A model generated the notes under the pieces. That model was not told the DNA's origin. It did not search any database and saw nothing but the letters and a program-made list of their open reading frames with translations. A program made the position numbers and the translations under genes. From contig NZ_MAYO01000003.1 of the NCBI RefSeq assembly GCF_001691565.1, positions 2,302,200 through 2,366,199 of the forward strand: 64,000 nucleotides of DNA, read 5' to 3'. Each line of letters starts with the position of its first letter. Position 1 is the stretch's first letter. Of the stretch, positions 52,535 through 61,859 are shown piece by piece. Source of the DNA: Microbacterium oleivorans. GTDB taxonomy: Bacteria; Actinomycetota; Actinomycetes; Actinomycetales; Microbacteriaceae.

Positions 52535-53869
52535 ATGAGCACGCAGACCTTCCACCTGCCGGACGTCGGCGAAGGACTGACCGAGGCCGAGATCGTGCAG
52601 TGGCGCGTCGCGCCGGGCGACAGCGTGGACGTCAACGACGTCCTCGTCGAGATCGAGACGGCCAAGTCGCTCGTCGAGCTGCCGTCGCCGTTCAGCGGCA
52701 CGGTCGGCGACATCCTCGCCACCGAGGGGACGACGGTCGAGGTCGGCGCGGCGATCATCACGATCGCGGGTGGCGAGGGGCAGCCGGATGCCGACATCGG
52801 CCGCTCCGAGCACGGTGAGAAGCCCGCCGAGGAGCCCGGCGGATCGGTGCTCGTCGGCTACGGCACCGGTGGCGAGGTCAAGTCGCGTCGCCGCAAGTCG
52901 GCCGAGAAGCCCGTGACCCGTGCCGTGGGCGTCGTCGCGAAGCCCCCGATCCGCAAGCTCGCGCGCGACCTCGGCGTCGACCTGGCCGACGTGTCGCCGA
53001 GCGGCACCGCCGGCGAGGTCACCCGCGAGGACGTCGTCCGCCACGCCGAGCAGGCCTCGGTCTTCCGCAACATCGCGACCCCCGACCTCCCCGAGGAGCG
53101 CGAGCTGTCGATCCCCGTCGCGGCGCCCGCGGCATCCGACCCCGCCCCGTCGACGCCGCCGGCGGACGCCCGCGAAGAGGCGATCACCGTCAAGGGCGTG
53201 CGCAAGGCGACCGCGAACGCGATGACCTCGAGCGCCTACACCGCGCCGCACGTGTCGGTGTGGACCGATGTCGACGCGACCCGCACGATGGAGCTCGTCA
53301 AGCGGCTGAAGGCCTCGCCGGACTTCGCCGACGTGAAGATCTCTCCGCTGCTGATCTTCTCGCGCGCCGTCATCTGGGCGCTCCGCCGCACGCCGATGAT
53401 CAACGCGGCGTGGGTCGAGACCGAGAACGGCGCCGAGATCCGCGTGCGTCACTACGTGAACCTCGGGATCGCCGCGGCGACCCCCCGCGGCCTGCTCGTC
53501 CCGAACATCAAGGACGCGCAGGACCTCAACATGCGCGGCCTCGCGCGGGCCCTCGAGAAGCTCACGGTCACTGCACGCGACGGCAAGACGACGCCCGCCG
53601 ACCAGCAGGGCGGAACATTCACGATCACGAACATCGGTGTCTTCGGGATGGATGCCGGGACCCCGATCATCAATCCGGGGGAGTCCGGCATCATCGCCAT
53701 GGGCACGATCCGGCAGAAGCCGTGGGTCGTCGACGGCGAAGTCCGCCCTCGTTTCGTGACGACCGTGTCGGGATCGTTCGACCACCGCGTCATCGACGGC
53801 GACGGCATCAGCCGCTTCATCGCCGACGTCGCGTCGGTGCTCGAGGAGCCGGCGCTCCTGCTCGACTGA
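52535..53869 (+). CDS. Dihydrolipoamide acyltransferase (E2)
   Basis: A 444-residue E2. The single lipoyl domain (1-80) has lipoyl-Lys in [15 protein letters not shown]; a peripheral-subunit-binding domain (about 133-168) reads [22 protein letters not shown]; the catalytic domain ends [11 protein letters not shown] with the active-site His and Asp. Linkers are Ala/Pro/Glu-rich. It transfers the acyl group to CoA and forms the core of the complex. ATG 52535 has ggagatgac upstream. It is separated from E1beta by 123 bp holding a large hairpin, which may set the E1:E2 ratio. Confidence 0.95.
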   Translation: MSTQTFHLPDVGEGLTEAEIVQWRVAPGDSVDVNDVLVEIETAKSLVELPSPFSGTVGDILATEGTTVEVGAAIITIAGGEGQPDADIGRSEHGEKPAEEPGGSVLVGYGTGGEVKSRRRKSAEKPVTRAVGVVAKPPIRKLARDLGVDLADVSPSGTAGEVTREDVVRHAEQASVFRNIATPDLPEERELSIPVAAPAASDPAPSTPPADAREEAITVKGVRKATANAMTSSAYTAPHVSVWTDVDATRTMELVKRLKASPDFADVKISPLLIFSRAVIWALRRTPMINAAWVETENGAEIRVRHYVNLGIAAATPRGLLVPNIKDAQDLNMRGLARALEKLTVTARDGKTTPADQQGGTFTITNIGVFGMDAGTPIINPGESGIIAMGTIRQKPWVVDGEVRPRFVTTVSGSFDHRVIDGDGISRFIADVASVLEEPALLLD

Positions 53870-53888
53870 GGCCGACGATCGTTCGGCG

Positions 53889-55703
53889 CTACGGCTTCGC
53901 GTTCGACTCCGCCGCGATGATCGAGCGGAGCACGTCGAGGGGCAGTTTGGGCGTGCGATCCTCGAAGGCCAACCCGTTCGCCTCCTGCATCGTGTCCGTC
54001 AACTGCGTGTAGCAGAAGCCCGCGATCACCCTGCTGTCCAGAAGCGCGCCGAAGAGCCCCCTCAGGTGAGCCTCGAGCTCCTCTGTCGTCGCGCTCGTGG
54101 AGTACCCCCACGACGGCGCCGCCGGTGATCGCTCGAACTTGATCCCACCGAACTCGCTGACCATCACGGGCGCGCGACCGATGTCCGCCGTCCCCTCGGC
54201 CATCATCATGCGATCGGACGGTCCGTACCCGCCGAAGAGCGTGGCGAGTGCGGCGTTGTCCGCGTACCGGGCACGGAACCGGTCCGGATCCGCCTCGTAG
54301 TCGTGGACGGTCAGGATGTCGGACTGCGTGTGCTCCCACCCGTCGTTGGAGATCACCGGTCGCGACGGGTCGACGGCGCGGGTGAGATCCGACAGTCCGC
54401 GCGAGAACGCCCGTTGCGCCGGATCGACCAGCAGGTCGCGGATGCCCCAGCTCTCGTTGAAGGGGACCCAGGTGACGATGCTGGGATGCGACCGGTCGCG
54501 CCGCACCAGCTCGAGCCACTCCTGCGTCAGAGCGTGCATCGCGAAGGTCGTGAACTCGAAAGCGCCGGGTGCCTCTCCCCAGATCAGCAGGCCGAGTCGG
54601 TCGGCCCAGTAGAGGAAACGCGGGTCTTCTGCCTTCTGATGGATGCGGGCGGCATTGAAGCCCATGGCCTTGATCAGCTCGACCTCCGCTCGCAGGGCGT
54701 CGTCGCTGGGTGCAGCCAGGTGCGACTCCGGCCAGAACCCCTGTTCGAGGACTGCCCGGACGAAGTAGGGACGGTCGTTGAGCAGGAATCTCCCGTTCGC
54801 GGTGCCGACCGTGCGGAGCCCGACGTACGAGTGGGCCTCATCGCTGAACCCTCGGTCCGAGACGGTGACGACCGCATCGATGAGACGAGGGGTCTCCGGC
54901 GTCCACACGAGCTTCTCGTAGTGCTGGCCGTTCCGCTGGTCCCGCAGGGGGATGTCGATGATCGGCATCCCGGTCGCCGGGGTCGTCACCGTCATGTCCG
55001 CCAGGACGCGACCTTCGAAGTCCAGCCGCACGTTCACGACCGCCTCGGGGCTCAACGGGCGGTTGGTCAGGAGCTCCAGGATCACGCTGTCGGTGCCGCG
55101 AGTCGTCCTCCAGAAGAGGTCCGTGATGTGGGTCTCGGGCACCTCCTCGATCCAGACGGGCTGCCAGATCCCAGTGGTCCGGTGGTACCAGATCTCGTGC
55201 GGCTCGGGGAGCCAGTCCTGCTTGCCCCGGGGCTGCCCGACATCGTGGAACCGGTCGATGGCCCGGACCACCAGAACGTCGGTTCCGTCACCACGGACGT
55301 GATCGGTGATGTCGGCTGTGAACGGGGTGTGGCCGCCGACGTGAGATGCCGCCTGGCTGCCGTTGATCCACACGGTCGCGGCGTAGTCGACCGCTCCGAA
55401 GTGCACGTGGAGGCGTGAGGACGAGTGGGTCCGTCCGACCTGTTCGGCGGTCAGTGCCGTGGAGTACCACACCACCGAGTGCTCGCCCACGTCTCCGATC
55501 CCCGATGCGGGGGACTCCGGCGGGAAAGGAACCTCGATCGTGCGATCGAAGTCCGGGTCGAGGAACCAGCGCTCGGCCGCCCCGACCTCGTCGTCGTCGT
55601 AGGCGAACCCCCACCGGCCGTCGAGGCTGCGCCAGGAGTTCCGTCGCAGCTGCGGCCGAGGATGGATGGGGCTCTGATTCGGCGTCGTCGTCGAAGCGTT
55701 CAT
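53889..55703 (-). CDS. Glycoside hydrolase family 2 protein
   Basis: A 604-residue GH2 enzyme without signal peptide. Sugar-binding domain 1-190 (RSLDGRWGFAYDD, VWYSTALTAEQ, VDYAATVWINGSQ), immunoglobulin-like domain about 190-300, TIM barrel 300-600 with acid/base Glu417 in PFNESWG and nucleophile Glu517 in VSEFGG. The size fits the compact beta-galactosidase/beta-glucuronidase-like GH2 group lacking extra C-terminal domains. The GntR gene lies 66 bp upstream on the same strand. The divergent Thu-like operon and the GH36 gene nearby suggest galactoside use. Confidence 0.93.
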   Translation of the reverse strand: MNASTTTPNQSPIHPRPQLRRNSWRSLDGRWGFAYDDDEVGAAERWFLDPDFDRTIEVPFPPESPASGIGDVGEHSVVWYSTALTAEQVGRTHSSSRLHVHFGAVDYAATVWINGSQAASHVGGHTPFTADITDHVRGDGTDVLVVRAIDRFHDVGQPRGKQDWLPEPHEIWYHRTTGIWQPVWIEEVPETHITDLFWRTTRGTDSVILELLTNRPLSPEAVVNVRLDFEGRVLADMTVTTPATGMPIIDIPLRDQRNGQHYEKLVWTPETPRLIDAVVTVSDRGFSDEAHSYVGLRTVGTANGRFLLNDRPYFVRAVLEQGFWPESHLAAPSDDALRAEVELIKAMGFNAARIHQKAEDPRFLYWADRLGLLIWGEAPGAFEFTTFAMHALTQEWLELVRRDRSHPSIVTWVPFNESWGIRDLLVDPAQRAFSRGLSDLTRAVDPSRPVISNDGWEHTQSDILTVHDYEADPDRFRARYADNAALATLFGGYGPSDRMMMAEGTADIGRAPVMVSEFGGIKFERSPAAPSWGYSTSATTEELEAHLRGLFGALLDSRVIAGFCYTQLTDTMQEANGLAFEDRTPKLPLDVLRSIIAAESNAKP

Positions 55704-55714
55704 GATCTCAGCGT

Positions 55715-55748
55715 GGCGTAATTGCTTCTGTTATGCAACGAATACGCC
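55715..55748 (-). promoter_or_regulatory. Inverted repeat upstream of GH2 gene
   Basis: GGCGTA (55715-55720) and TTGC (55722-55725) are mirrored by GCAA (55735-55738) and TACGCC (55743-55748). It sits in the 66-bp gap between the GntR stop and the GH2 start. Candidate operator giving GH2 its own control, possibly by the adjacent GntR protein. Confidence 0.45.
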
Positions 55749-55769
55749 GTTCCACGCGCCACGACGCGT

Positions 55770-56528
55770 TCATGCGACCTCCACGACGAGCAGGGCGAAG
55801 TGGTCCGGTCGATAGCGACGGCGGTCGTATTCGATCGGTTCACCACCGACATCGAACGTCGTGACCGAAGACAGCAGCACGGGTGATCCCGGGGTCAGGC
55901 CCAAGATGCGCGCGTCCTCCGGACCCGCGGCTTCCACGACGATGCGGATGCCGCGGGTCCAGGTGTCCGCATCGCGTCCGTGCGCGAAAGTGGTCATGAT
56001 CTCTCGCGTCGTCACTCTATCCCCCGCGGCCGGTGACATGCGCCGGAAGGACTCGGCGACGGCGACGGGCGCTCCGGAGGCGTAAAGGACCCGCTGTACG
56101 TTCACGACACGTGTGTCGGTGGCCAATCGGAGCGCTGCGGCGACGTCCGCGTCCGCGGGAACGTGCTGGATGCGGGCCGTCCGCAGTGTCGACCTGGCTC
56201 GAGAGGAGAGTTCGACCTCGTGGAGGCCGGGACTGGCTGACGGTCCAGGGGAAACCGGCCGGAGCACCCGCGTGCCGATGCCGCGGTCTCTCTCGACGAG
56301 GCCCAGCAGGGTCAGCTCTCGGATCGCCCGCCTGACCGTGGAGCGCGAGACGCCCCAGGTGTCGCTGAGGGTGGCTTCGCTCTCGAGGTGCGACCCGGGT
56401 GGGAGGGCGCCGGAACTGATCCCGTCGCGCAGAGTCGCCGCAATGCGTTGCCATCGGAACGAAGGCGGGGTCGCGCGCGAAGCGGATGCCCCCGCAACCC
56501 CGGGGAGCGCGGGTGGTGATGATCCCAT
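55770..56528 (-). CDS. GntR family regulator (HutC/UTRA type)
   Basis: A 252-residue regulator. The winged HTH is RIAATLRDGISSGALPPGSHLESEATLSDTWGVSRSTVRRAIRELTLLGLVER (about 28-80), and the UTRA ligand domain spans about 105-250 (RVLYASGAPVAVAES, PIEYDRRRYRPDHFALLVV). ATG 56528 is preferred, with gaggacgag upstream; an in-frame ATG 13 codons earlier gives a basic extension. It lies between the GH2 gene and the divergent sugar-transport operon, so it probably regulates both in response to a sugar or sugar phosphate. Confidence 0.92.
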   Translation of the reverse strand: MGSSPPALPGVAGASASRATPPSFRWQRIAATLRDGISSGALPPGSHLESEATLSDTWGVSRSTVRRAIRELTLLGLVERDRGIGTRVLRPVSPGPSASPGLHEVELSSRARSTLRTARIQHVPADADVAAALRLATDTRVVNVQRVLYASGAPVAVAESFRRMSPAAGDRVTTREIMTTFAHGRDADTWTRGIRIVVEAAGPEDARILGLTPGSPVLLSSVTTFDVGGEPIEYDRRRYRPDHFALLVVEVA

Positions 56529-56588
56529 GACTCGTCCTCTCCGACGCGACAGGCTCGCGCGTCTCAACCGGCGCTGCGAAGAAAAATA

Positions 56589-56618
56589 TTGACCAGTCCG
56601 AAATTATTGTCCTAACAT
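56589..56618 (+). promoter_or_regulatory. Promoter of Thu-like transport operon
   Basis: TTGACC (56589-56594), an 18-nt spacer and TAACAT (56613-56618) form a sigma-70-type promoter inside an AT-rich block. ATTGACC and ATTGTCC (56588-56594, 56606-56612) are related direct half-sites 18 bp apart that may bind a regulator. Transcription would start near 56625, giving a leader of about 58 nt with gagagg before the ATG. Confidence 0.6.
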
Positions 56619-56682
56619 GCCGATGACATCAATCGACAGACCGGCAACGCAGCCGACGGATTGAGATCAGAGAGGCATCCCG

Positions 56683-58029
56683 ATGAAGCGAACTCATGCA
56701 CTCGCTGCGTTCTCCGCAGCACTCGTCGTGGCCGGGGTCTCCGGCTGCACCGCCGCCGGCGGCGACGACGGAACCGACGGCCCGGTCACGATCAGCATCA
56801 TGGAGACGAAGCAGACCAACATCGATGCGATCAACAAGGTCATCCCCGGCTTCGAAGCCGAGATGGCCAAGCAGGGCAAGGACATCAAGGTCGACCTGAT
56901 CGCCGATCAGCTCACGGACGAGCAGTTCAAGACGAAGATGACCCAGCAGCTCGTGGCCGGCCAAGCACCGGACGTGCTCGACATCGGTGAGAACATGGCG
57001 ATCGCCTGGTCGGCGGCCGGCTACCTGACCCCGCTCGACGAGTACCTCGAGAAGTGGGATGGCTGGAGTCACTACTACCCTGCCGTCAAGGAGGCCATCA
57101 CCCGACAGGACGGGCACGTCTACAACTTGCCCTCCGGAGCCGGGGTGCAGAACTTCTTCTTCCGGAAGGACGTTCTCGAAGAGGTCGGGGTCGAGACCTC
57201 GCAGCCCGAGACCTGGGACGAGCTGATCGACCGACTGGTCCAGGTCAAGGAGGCCACGGGTGACACCCCCATCGTGATCCCCGCCGGGACCGCATGGGGT
57301 GGAGGCACGTGGAACGAGGGGTTCCAGCCGCTCCTCGGCGGCACGGACACTGAGTACTACGACCGGGACAGTGCGACGTGGAACCTGCAGAGCCCCGGAT
57401 GGCTCGCCGTCTTCGAGCTCTACGACGAGCTGGTCTCCAAGGGGCTCATGCCCGTCGAGGATCTGCAGAACCCGAATCCGTGGGAGCCGACGAAGTACGT
57501 GAAGTTCCCCGCCGGTGACATCCAGGTCGCTGCGCAGGGCACCTGGGGATGGCGTTTCGACTGGGGTCCCGAGGGTGCGACGCCGATCGAGGGTCTCGAC
57601 GAGAAGGTCTCGACGTGGCAGTACCCGGCCCTGGCCGCGGGGGATCAGCCCTACGGGTGGAGCAGCACCGGCGGCGGTTATGCGATTCCGGAGAAGTCCG
57701 AGAAGAAGGAGGCCGCGATGGAATTCATCAAATACCTCTCGAGCGGCAAGCCGCTCGCCGAGCAGCTCACCGCCTCGGGCGCCGCATCGGCGCGGGATGA
57801 CCTCGACGACGTCGCGCCGTACTCCGAGGAGCCGCACCTCCTGCAGGCAGGCAAGGACCTCGCCGACAGCGTCTACGTCGTGACCGGCGACGGTGCCGAC
57901 CAGATCGCCCAGGCGGTGTCCACCGCCACGGAGAAGATCCTCAGCGGCGAAGCCGACGGGCGGCAGGCGTACGAATCGTTCGTGAAGGATGCGACGGACC
58001 TGCTGGGGCCGAGTCTGGTGAAACAGTGA
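56683..58029 (+). CDS. ABC transporter sugar-binding lipoprotein, family 1 (ThuE-like position)
   Basis: A 448-residue extracellular solute-binding protein: signal peptide with lipobox VSGC (Cys22), then an SBP_bac_1 fold (VTISIMETKQTNIDAINKVIPGFEAEM, LVAGQAPDVLDIGENMA, GHVYNLPSGAGVQNFFFRKDVLEEVGVE, KKEAAMEFIKYLSSG). Family 1 members bind di- and oligosaccharides. It is followed by a GTGA-coupled permease. The gene order binding protein-permease-permease-Gfo/Idh-ThuA parallels the rhizobial trehalose/maltose thu operon. Confidence 0.93.
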   Translation: MKRTHALAAFSAALVVAGVSGCTAAGGDDGTDGPVTISIMETKQTNIDAINKVIPGFEAEMAKQGKDIKVDLIADQLTDEQFKTKMTQQLVAGQAPDVLDIGENMAIAWSAAGYLTPLDEYLEKWDGWSHYYPAVKEAITRQDGHVYNLPSGAGVQNFFFRKDVLEEVGVETSQPETWDELIDRLVQVKEATGDTPIVIPAGTAWGGGTWNEGFQPLLGGTDTEYYDRDSATWNLQSPGWLAVFELYDELVSKGLMPVEDLQNPNPWEPTKYVKFPAGDIQVAAQGTWGWRFDWGPEGATPIEGLDEKVSTWQYPALAAGDQPYGWSSTGGGYAIPEKSEKKEAAMEFIKYLSSGKPLAEQLTASGAASARDDLDDVAPYSEEPHLLQAGKDLADSVYVVTGDGADQIAQAVSTATEKILSGEADGRQAYESFVKDATDLLGPSLVKQ

Positions 58030-58970
58030 CGACGATCGTCGATCTGCCCGCCGCTGCGCAGGATGCCACCCGGCAGCCTGCGCGGCGCCGTCGCCGAGTC
58101 CGGAGTACCTGGCCGATCGTCGCCGTGCTGCTGGGGCCCTCGGCCATCCTCATCTCGCTGTTCATCGTCCTGCCCGCGGTCTACGGCCTGTGGCTCAGCC
58201 TGACGAACACGCAACTGACCGGATTCGCGGCACGCGATCCGAAGTTCGTCGGTCTGGACAACTACGTCTACCTCCTCACGAGCAGTGACTTCCTCGCGTC
58301 GCTCGGGCAGACCGGCACGTTCCTGCTGTTCTCGGCCATCATCGGGCAGACGGTCCTGGGCATGGTCGCCGCGATCCTGCTGAGCCGGCCGTGGGTCCGC
58401 GGCAAGGGTGTCTTCGGTGCGGCGATCCTCATGCCGATGGTGGTCCCCGAGGTGGTGGCGTCCCTGGCGTGGGCGAGCGTGCTGGCCACCAGCCCGGAAG
58501 GAACCCTGAACCGTCTGACGTCGCTCTTCGGTGCGGAGCCGACGAGCTGGCTCCAGACGGTCCCGATGGTGGCGATCATCCTCGTCAACGTCTGGCGCGG
58601 CCTCGCGTTCGCGATGATCATGTTCCAGGCTGCGCTCGAAGATGTCCCGGTCGAGCTCATCGAGGCGGCGCGGGTCGACGGTGCCAGCGCGACACAGGTC
58701 TTCCGTCATGTCACGCTTCCGTTGATCCGCGGGCCGGTGTTCCTCTATCTGCTCCTGACCACGATCAGCACGGTCGGCGTGTTCGGCCTGGTCTACTTCC
58801 TCACGCGAGGCGGCCCCGGCGGACAGACCCGGCTCGCAGCCATCTACATCTACGAGCGCGCGCTCCAGTTCTCCCAGATCGGTATCGGGAGCGCGGCCTC
58901 GATCATCCTCCTCGTCATCGTCCTCGTCCTCGGAGTCGTGTACGTGAGACTCGCGAAAGTGAAGGTGTGA
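58026..58970 (+). CDS. ABC sugar transporter permease (MalF/ThuF type)
   Basis: A 314-residue CUT1 permease with six membrane segments. The EAA loop is ELIEAARVDGASATQVFRHVTLPLI. The basic N-terminus (RRRRRVRST) is cytoplasmic. GTG 58026 overlaps the binding-protein stop (GTGA). Forms the channel with the following permease. Confidence 0.95.
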   Translation: MTTIVDLPAAAQDATRQPARRRRRVRSTWPIVAVLLGPSAILISLFIVLPAVYGLWLSLTNTQLTGFAARDPKFVGLDNYVYLLTSSDFLASLGQTGTFLLFSAIIGQTVLGMVAAILLSRPWVRGKGVFGAAILMPMVVPEVVASLAWASVLATSPEGTLNRLTSLFGAEPTSWLQTVPMVAIILVNVWRGLAFAMIMFQAALEDVPVELIEAARVDGASATQVFRHVTLPLIRGPVFLYLLLTTISTVGVFGLVYFLTRGGPGGQTRLAAIYIYERALQFSQIGIGSAASIILLVIVLVLGVVYVRLAKVKV

Positions 58971-58971
58971 C

Positions 58972-59844
58972 ATGAGCGCCGTCAGTGAGAACCCGCTCGT
59001 CCCGATGCAGCGCCGCAGACCGTTGCAGCCGGTCGACGTCGTCCAGCGGACCATCGGGTACGTCCTGCTCGTCCTCCTCGTGCTCTTCTGCCTGGTCCCC
59101 TTCGCCTGGGTCCTCCTGAGCGCGGTGGATCAGAACGCCGGTGCGACCGTGCAGTGGCCGACCTGGTCGTTCGACAACTTCACCCGCTTCTTCGCCGCCC
59201 CCGGCACGCCGATGCTCGTGATCAACAGCCTCGTCGTCGCCATCGGCTCCACCGTGCTCAACCTCGCGCTCGGCGTCGCGGGCGGCTATGCGCTCTCGCG
59301 CTTCGATTTCCGGGGTCGCCGGTTCTTCATGTTCAGCATCCTGCTCATCCGCGTCGTGCCGGCACCCGCGACGATCGTGGCGCTGTACCTGATCATGGTG
59401 AACCTGCAACTGACGAACACCCTGCACGGCCTCATCCTGGTTCAGGCGGTGGGCGGTCTGCCGGTGACCCTCTGGCTCATGAAGGGCACCGTGGACGCGA
59501 TCCCGCTCGAGCTCGAGGAGGCCGCGTGGGTCGATGGGAGCACGCGCCTCCAGGCCATCCGGCGGGTCGTCCTGCCGCTCATCGGGCCGGGCCTCGGCGC
59601 CGCGGCGATGCTCCAGTTCATGGGATCGTGGGGCGACTTCCTGACGCCATTGGTGATGCTGCAGAGTCAAGAGCTCTATCCGCTCGCCATCGGATTGTTC
59701 CGGGCGTTCAGCGAGCGCGACCACGTCGATTGGGGCCTGTTGGCCGCCAGCGCGATCGTCTACGTCCTGCCACCGGCGATCCTGTACATCTTCGTCCGCA
59801 AGCATCTGCTGCGGTCGAGCCTCGGCGGGGCGTTGAAGGGATGA
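58972..59844 (+). CDS. ABC sugar transporter permease (MalG/ThuG type)
   Basis: A 290-residue CUT1 permease with six membrane segments and the EAA loop ELEEAAWVDGSTRLQAIRRVVLPLI. ATG 58972 lies 1 bp after the preceding stop. No ATPase gene occurs in this operon, so the pair must use an ATPase encoded elsewhere, as with the shared MsiK-type ATPase of actinobacteria. Overlaps the dehydrogenase gene by ATGA. Confidence 0.95.
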   Translation: MSAVSENPLVPMQRRRPLQPVDVVQRTIGYVLLVLLVLFCLVPFAWVLLSAVDQNAGATVQWPTWSFDNFTRFFAAPGTPMLVINSLVVAIGSTVLNLALGVAGGYALSRFDFRGRRFFMFSILLIRVVPAPATIVALYLIMVNLQLTNTLHGLILVQAVGGLPVTLWLMKGTVDAIPLELEEAAWVDGSTRLQAIRRVVLPLIGPGLGAAAMLQFMGSWGDFLTPLVMLQSQELYPLAIGLFRAFSERDHVDWGLLAASAIVYVLPPAILYIFVRKHLLRSSLGGALKG

Positions 59845-60977
59845 GCGGAGACGTGGACGGACGCCTGCGGGTCGCACTGGTCGGAGCGGGAGCGATGGGG
59901 GGCGAGTGGCTGCGGATGCTGGCGGCATCCTCGATCGCGGTCCCTGTCGCCGTCGTGGACCTCGACATCGAATCGGCGCGACGGACGTGCGGCTCGGCCG
60001 GCCTCGACGTCGCGACCGGGAGATCCCTGACCGAGGTGGAGGATGCGGGAATCGAGGCCGTCATCAACGTCACGGTGCCCCAGGCGCACCGGATCGTCAA
60101 CGAACAGGCGATGCGCGCAGGACTGCCGGTGCTCTGCGAGAAACCTCTCGCGCCGACCGTGTCGGAAGCACTCCGGCAGGTGGCGCTCTCGAACGTGACC
60201 GGACAGCTCCTGATGGTGAGCCAGTCGCGGCGATACTTCGGGCCACTGGCGACGTTCGCGACGGTCGCGCGGGAGGTCGGGCCGGTGAACACGATCCTCG
60301 CGGACTTCTTCCACGAGGATCACGAACCGGGGTTCCGCGAACAGATGGAGCATCCTCTTCTCGTGGACATGTCCGTGCATCACTTCGACATGCTGCGGTA
60401 CGTCACCGACGATCTCCCCGTCAGCGTCCGGTGCGATGCGTGGAATCCGCCGTGGAGCTGGTTCGCGGGCAAGGCGTCGGCGGTCGCCACCTTCGAACTG
60501 GCGTCAGGCGCTCGTTTCGTCTACTCCGGGAGCCGGGCGACGCCGGGGGCGGAGACCTCGTGGAACGCCGAATGGCGGATGCACGGTCTCGGGGGTGTTG
60601 CGACGTGGGACGGCGAGAAGTCGGTCACGCTGCGCTCCGAGCGGGTCGTCGCCGAGCCGATGTCGGCGGGCGAGAGCATCGAAGGGTCGCTGGCGGAGTT
60701 CGTCTCCTGTGTGAGAAGCGGCCGGACGCCTCAGAACGAGGTGCGCGACAACATCCTGACCCTCGCGATGATCGAGGGCGCCACGGTGAGCAGTTCGCGT
60801 CAGGGCGAGCGCGTCGTGATTCGGGAGCTCCTCGACGAGGCGCTGATCCGAGCGCTCCGCGACGAGACCCGCGAGGACGTCGCGGCCGAACTGCAGTCCT
60901 GGCCGGACGCCGTCCACGGACTGTCCACGACCCCCTGGGGCTCCGAGCCCGCGATCGCGTCTGGAGGCGCCTCATGA
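59841..60977 (+). CDS. Gfo/Idh/MocA family oxidoreductase (ThuB-like)
   Basis: A 378-residue NAD(P)-dependent dehydrogenase. The Rossmann motif is ALVGAGAMG, the EKP motif is CEKPLAPT, and MSVHHFDMLRYV carries the catalytic His region. The frame is open far upstream, but ATG 59841 is fixed by the ATGA overlap with the permease stop. In Sinorhizobium, ThuB together with ThuA converts imported disaccharides to 3-keto derivatives; the same role is inferred here from gene order. Overlaps the ThuA gene by ATGA. Confidence 0.9.
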   Translation: MSGDVDGRLRVALVGAGAMGGEWLRMLAASSIAVPVAVVDLDIESARRTCGSAGLDVATGRSLTEVEDAGIEAVINVTVPQAHRIVNEQAMRAGLPVLCEKPLAPTVSEALRQVALSNVTGQLLMVSQSRRYFGPLATFATVAREVGPVNTILADFFHEDHEPGFREQMEHPLLVDMSVHHFDMLRYVTDDLPVSVRCDAWNPPWSWFAGKASAVATFELASGARFVYSGSRATPGAETSWNAEWRMHGLGGVATWDGEKSVTLRSERVVAEPMSAGESIEGSLAEFVSCVRSGRTPQNEVRDNILTLAMIEGATVSSSRQGERVVIRELLDEALIRALRDETREDVAAELQSWPDAVHGLSTTPWGSEPAIASGGAS

Positions 60978-61819
60978 CCGACACCGTTCCCGCCGGAGCC
61001 CCCTCGGGGCGACCCATCCGCGTCGTCGTCTGGGGGGAGAATCGCCACGAACAGGTGAACCCCGTCGTCCAGGGGATCTATCCCGACGGCATGCACACGA
61101 CGATCGCGCGAGGCATCACCGGGCATCTGGGCGACCGGGCCCTCGTCACCACCCGGGTCCTCGAGGATCCGGAACACGGCATGACCGACGAGCTGCTGGC
61201 GGAGACCGACGTCCTCGTGTGGTGGGGACACGCAGCGCACGACGAGATCGATGACCGCGTCGTCGATCGCATCCACGCGCACGTGCTGGAGGGCATGGGC
61301 ATCATCGTCCTGCACTCGGGGCATCACTCGAAGATCTTCCGACGTCTGATGGGGACGACCTGCAGCCTCCGGTGGCGCAACGACCGGGACAGGGAACTGG
61401 TCTGGACCGTCTCGCCGACGCATCCGATCGCGGCGGGGGTCCCGCAGCCGCTGATCATTCCGGCGCAGGAGATGTACGGGGAGTTCTTCGACGTCCCGGA
61501 GCCCGACGAACTGGTCTTCATCAGCAGCTTCAGCGGCGGCGAGGTCTTCCGCAGCGGCATCACCTATCGACGCGGCTACGGCAAGGTGTTCTATTTCAGC
61601 CCGGGAGACGAGATCTTCCCCGTCTACCACGACCCGAACATCCAACGCGTCATCGCCAACGGGGTGGAGTGGGCGCACACCGACCGGCCGCGGACGTCGT
61701 ACCTCGTCACCCCGATGTATCTGACCGGTCGCTTCGACACCCCGGTCCTGGAGTCCGACGACGGCCTCGTCGACTACCACACGCGGGAGCCCGTCGACTT
61801 CGGCGACGATCCGGCCTGA
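60974..61819 (+). CDS. ThuA-like protein (trehalose utilisation family)
   Basis: A 281-residue ThuA-domain protein with a class I glutamine-amidotransferase-like fold: IRVVVWGENRHEQ, YPDGMHTTIARGI, VLVWWGHAAHDEI, GIIVLHSGHHSKIF and YGKVFYFSPGDEIFPVYHDPNI are the family blocks. In rhizobia ThuA acts with ThuB in forming 3-keto-disaccharides. Last gene of the transport operon; the intergenic region after it is 40 bp to the convergent ROK stop and has a short GC dyad (GCGAGGGGCGGGCG region) with no clear U-tract. Confidence 0.9.
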   Translation: MTDTVPAGAPSGRPIRVVVWGENRHEQVNPVVQGIYPDGMHTTIARGITGHLGDRALVTTRVLEDPEHGMTDELLAETDVLVWWGHAAHDEIDDRVVDRIHAHVLEGMGIIVLHSGHHSKIFRRLMGTTCSLRWRNDRDRELVWTVSPTHPIAAGVPQPLIIPAQEMYGEFFDVPEPDELVFISSFSGGEVFRSGITYRRGYGKVFYFSPGDEIFPVYHDPNIQRVIANGVEWAHTDRPRTSYLVTPMYLTGRFDTPVLESDDGLVDYHTREPVDFGDDPA

Positions 61820-61859
61820 TGCGAGGGGCGGGCGAGAGCGCCCGCTCCTCGCATCACGG

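Noticed and set aside
53870..53886. Terminator between E2 and GH2
   Set aside because: The GCCGA/TCGGC dyad has too small a loop and no U-tract; it may be chance in a 19-bp gap.
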